Assembly (NCBI RefSeq): GCF_036226445.1
Contig: NZ_CP108474.1
Coordinates: forward strand, 6,200,001-6,264,000
Direction of reading: 5' to 3'
DNA from: Streptomyces sp. NBC_01255
GTDB lineage: Bacteria > Actinomycetota > Actinomycetes > Streptomycetales > Streptomycetaceae
DNA: 64,000 nt
The translations under genes and the position numbers were made by a program. The notes beneath the pieces were generated by a model that saw only the letters and a program-made list of their open reading frames with translations, was not told the origin of the DNA and made no database searches. Positions 62,962-64,000 of this stretch are shown here, one piece after another (position 1 is the first letter of the stretch; the number at the start of each line of letters is the position of its first letter).

Positions 62962-63612
62962 CTACGCGCTGAGCGGGAACTCGCCGCCCAGCTGGTGGAA
63001 GACCGCGCTGTTGAAGTCGAAGGCGCGCTTGCACTCGTCGACGATCCGCTGCTTCTCCAGGTCATCGGCGTTCACCGCGTCGAGCAGCTCCCGGTACGTC
63101 CGCTTGAACGCGGCCGGGTTGGAGATCTCGTCGAAGACGTAGAAGCGGACGCCGTCGCCCTTGCGCGCGAAGCCCCAGGTCCGCTCCGCCTTGTCACGGA
63201 TGATCTGACCGCCCGACAGGTCGCCCAGGTAGCGCGTGTAGTGGTGGGCCACGTACCCCGCGGGCCAGTCACGGGCGCAATCCGCGACCCGCTCGGCGTA
63301 CGCGACGGTGGCGGGCAGCGGGGAGACCCCGGCGCGCCAGTCGGGGCCCCGCAGATGGGCGAGGTCCTGCTCAAGGGCGGCCGTGCGGAACAGCTCGGCC
63401 TGTATGAACGGCCCGGCGACCGGGTCCTCGCGCAGCGCCTCCGCACCCTCCTCCAGGGCGCGGTAGACGAACCAGAGCTGCTCCGTGTAGCGGGCGTAGG
63501 CGTCGACGGCCAGGCGTCCGCCCAGGAGGTCGCCCATGAAGGACGACGTCTCCGCCTCCGTGTGCTGCTCGTGCGAGGCCGTACGGATGAGCGTGGAGAA
63601 GGGCGTGTCCAA
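62962..63612 (-). CDS. hmuO: Biliverdin-producing heme oxygenase
   Basis: 216 aa. The proximal His region ASHEQHTEAE (about residues 12-21) and the distal-helix motif RYLGDLSGGQIIRDKAER with flexible glycines are present. It opens imported heme to biliverdin, CO and Fe(II), the last step of the heme route encoded next to it. It starts at TTG after CGGAGG, and an iron-box-like site lies 46-64 nt upstream. Confidence 0.93.
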   Translation of the reverse strand: MDTPFSTLIRTASHEQHTEAETSSFMGDLLGGRLAVDAYARYTEQLWFVYRALEEGAEALREDPVAGPFIQAELFRTAALEQDLAHLRGPDWRAGVSPLPATVAYAERVADCARDWPAGYVAHHYTRYLGDLSGGQIIRDKAERTWGFARKGDGVRFYVFDEISNPAAFKRTYRELLDAVNADDLEKQRIVDECKRAFDFNSAVFHQLGGEFPLSA

Positions 63613-63657
63613 GGCGTGCCTCCGGGACCGATGGGACGGGAACCAGTGCTGATACTG

Positions 63658-63676
63658 CCAAGTTAGGCATACCTAA
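63658..63676 (-). promoter_or_regulatory. DmdR/IdeR-like iron box upstream of hmuO
   Basis: CCAAGTTAGGCATACCTAA on the plus strand agrees with the iron-box consensus at about 14 of 19 positions. It sits between the hmuO start and the end of the methionine aminopeptidase gene. Confidence 0.7.
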
Positions 63677-63726
63677 GTCAACTGGTTCCCGACGTCCTGT
63701 CGGTAAAAACGTACCCGTTCGAGAGG

Positions 63727-64000
63727 TCAGGGCAACGTAAGAATTTCGGCCCCGTTCTCGGTCACGACGAGCGTGTGCTCGAACTGCGCCGTCCGCTTCC
63801 GGTCCTTGGTCACCACGGTCCAGCCGTCGTCCCACATGTCGTAGTCGTGCGTACCGAGGGTCAGCATCGGCTCGATCGTGAAGGTCATGCCGGTCTTGAT
63901 CTCGGTGGTGTGGTGGGGGGAGTCGTAGTGCGGGACGATCAGGCCGGAGTGGAACGACGAGTTGATGCCGTGCCCGGTGAAGTCGCGGACGACCCCGTAG
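63727..64000 (-). CDS. map: Type I methionine aminopeptidase, C-terminal part
   Basis: About 91 residues, entering from the right edge. The family metal-ligand segments are seen: DFTGHGI (His), FTIEPML (Glu) and QFEHTLVV (Glu). It removes the initiator Met from new proteins. The N-terminal part lies outside the window. Confidence 0.93.
   Translation of the reverse strand, partial: YGVVRDFTGHGINSSFHSGLIVPHYDSPHHTTEIKTGMTFTIEPMLTLGTHDYDMWDDGWTVVTKDRKRTAQFEHTLVVTENGAEILTLP

Overview
The DNA is very GC-rich with extreme third-position GC bias, GTG/TTG starts, ATGA-type overlaps and actinobacterial families (SARP regulator, HtaA heme proteins, DmdR/IdeR-like iron boxes, an LAxTG sortase motif). 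It is almost certainly a Streptomyces or close relative chromosome. No tRNA, rRNA, CRISPR array or transposase was seen, and no gene-free stretch exceeds 300 bases.

Region A (1-32975) is a biosynthetic gene cluster. After the tail of an unknown gene and a Sfp-type phosphopantetheinyl transferase comes a tight plus-strand run: type II-like ACP, KASIII-like enzyme, FkbH-like glyceryl-ACP synthase, second ACP, a stand-alone E2-type acyltransferase domain and an FAD monooxygenase. Three modular PKS proteins follow (KS-AT-DH-ER-KR-ACP; KS-KR-ACP-KS-AT-DH-KR-ACP; KS-ACP), then a type II thioesterase and a second KASIII homologue with Ser at the active-site Cys position. Two modules have lost their AT. 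A SARP regulator and a small membrane protein lie on the minus strand. A second FkbH/ACP pair, a DHA2-type exporter and a degenerate ATP-grasp protein follow. FkbH + ACP + KASIII + E2-like acyltransferase beside a PKS ending in a non-reducing module without TE matches the logic of tetronate pathways, in which glyceryl-ACP is condensed with a beta-ketoacyl chain. The product is not identified here.

Region B (32976-48990) starts with a 150-nt imperfect inverted repeat. It continues with a branched-chain keto-acid dehydrogenase-type E1alpha/E1beta/E2 operon and an acyl-CoA mutase large subunit, which may feed acyl-CoA precursors. Generally single genes follow: NADP-binding reductase, HxlR regulator, small proteins, SDR, PhoD phosphatase, Gfo/Idh oxidoreductase, Bcr/CflA exporter, lipoprotein, Rsm22-type methyltransferase, DDAH-type hydrolase and a prim-pol-like protein.

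Region C (48991-64000) is an iron and heme acquisition island: efeO-efeB-efeU plus a lipoprotein, hmuTUV, two HtaA-domain surface proteins and a heme oxygenase. Three iron-box-like sites lie at the key promoters, and an array of 11-nt-spaced heptamers lies upstream of efeO. A secreted FG-GAP-repeat protein, a PhzF-like protein and the C-terminal part of a methionine aminopeptidase complete the window.
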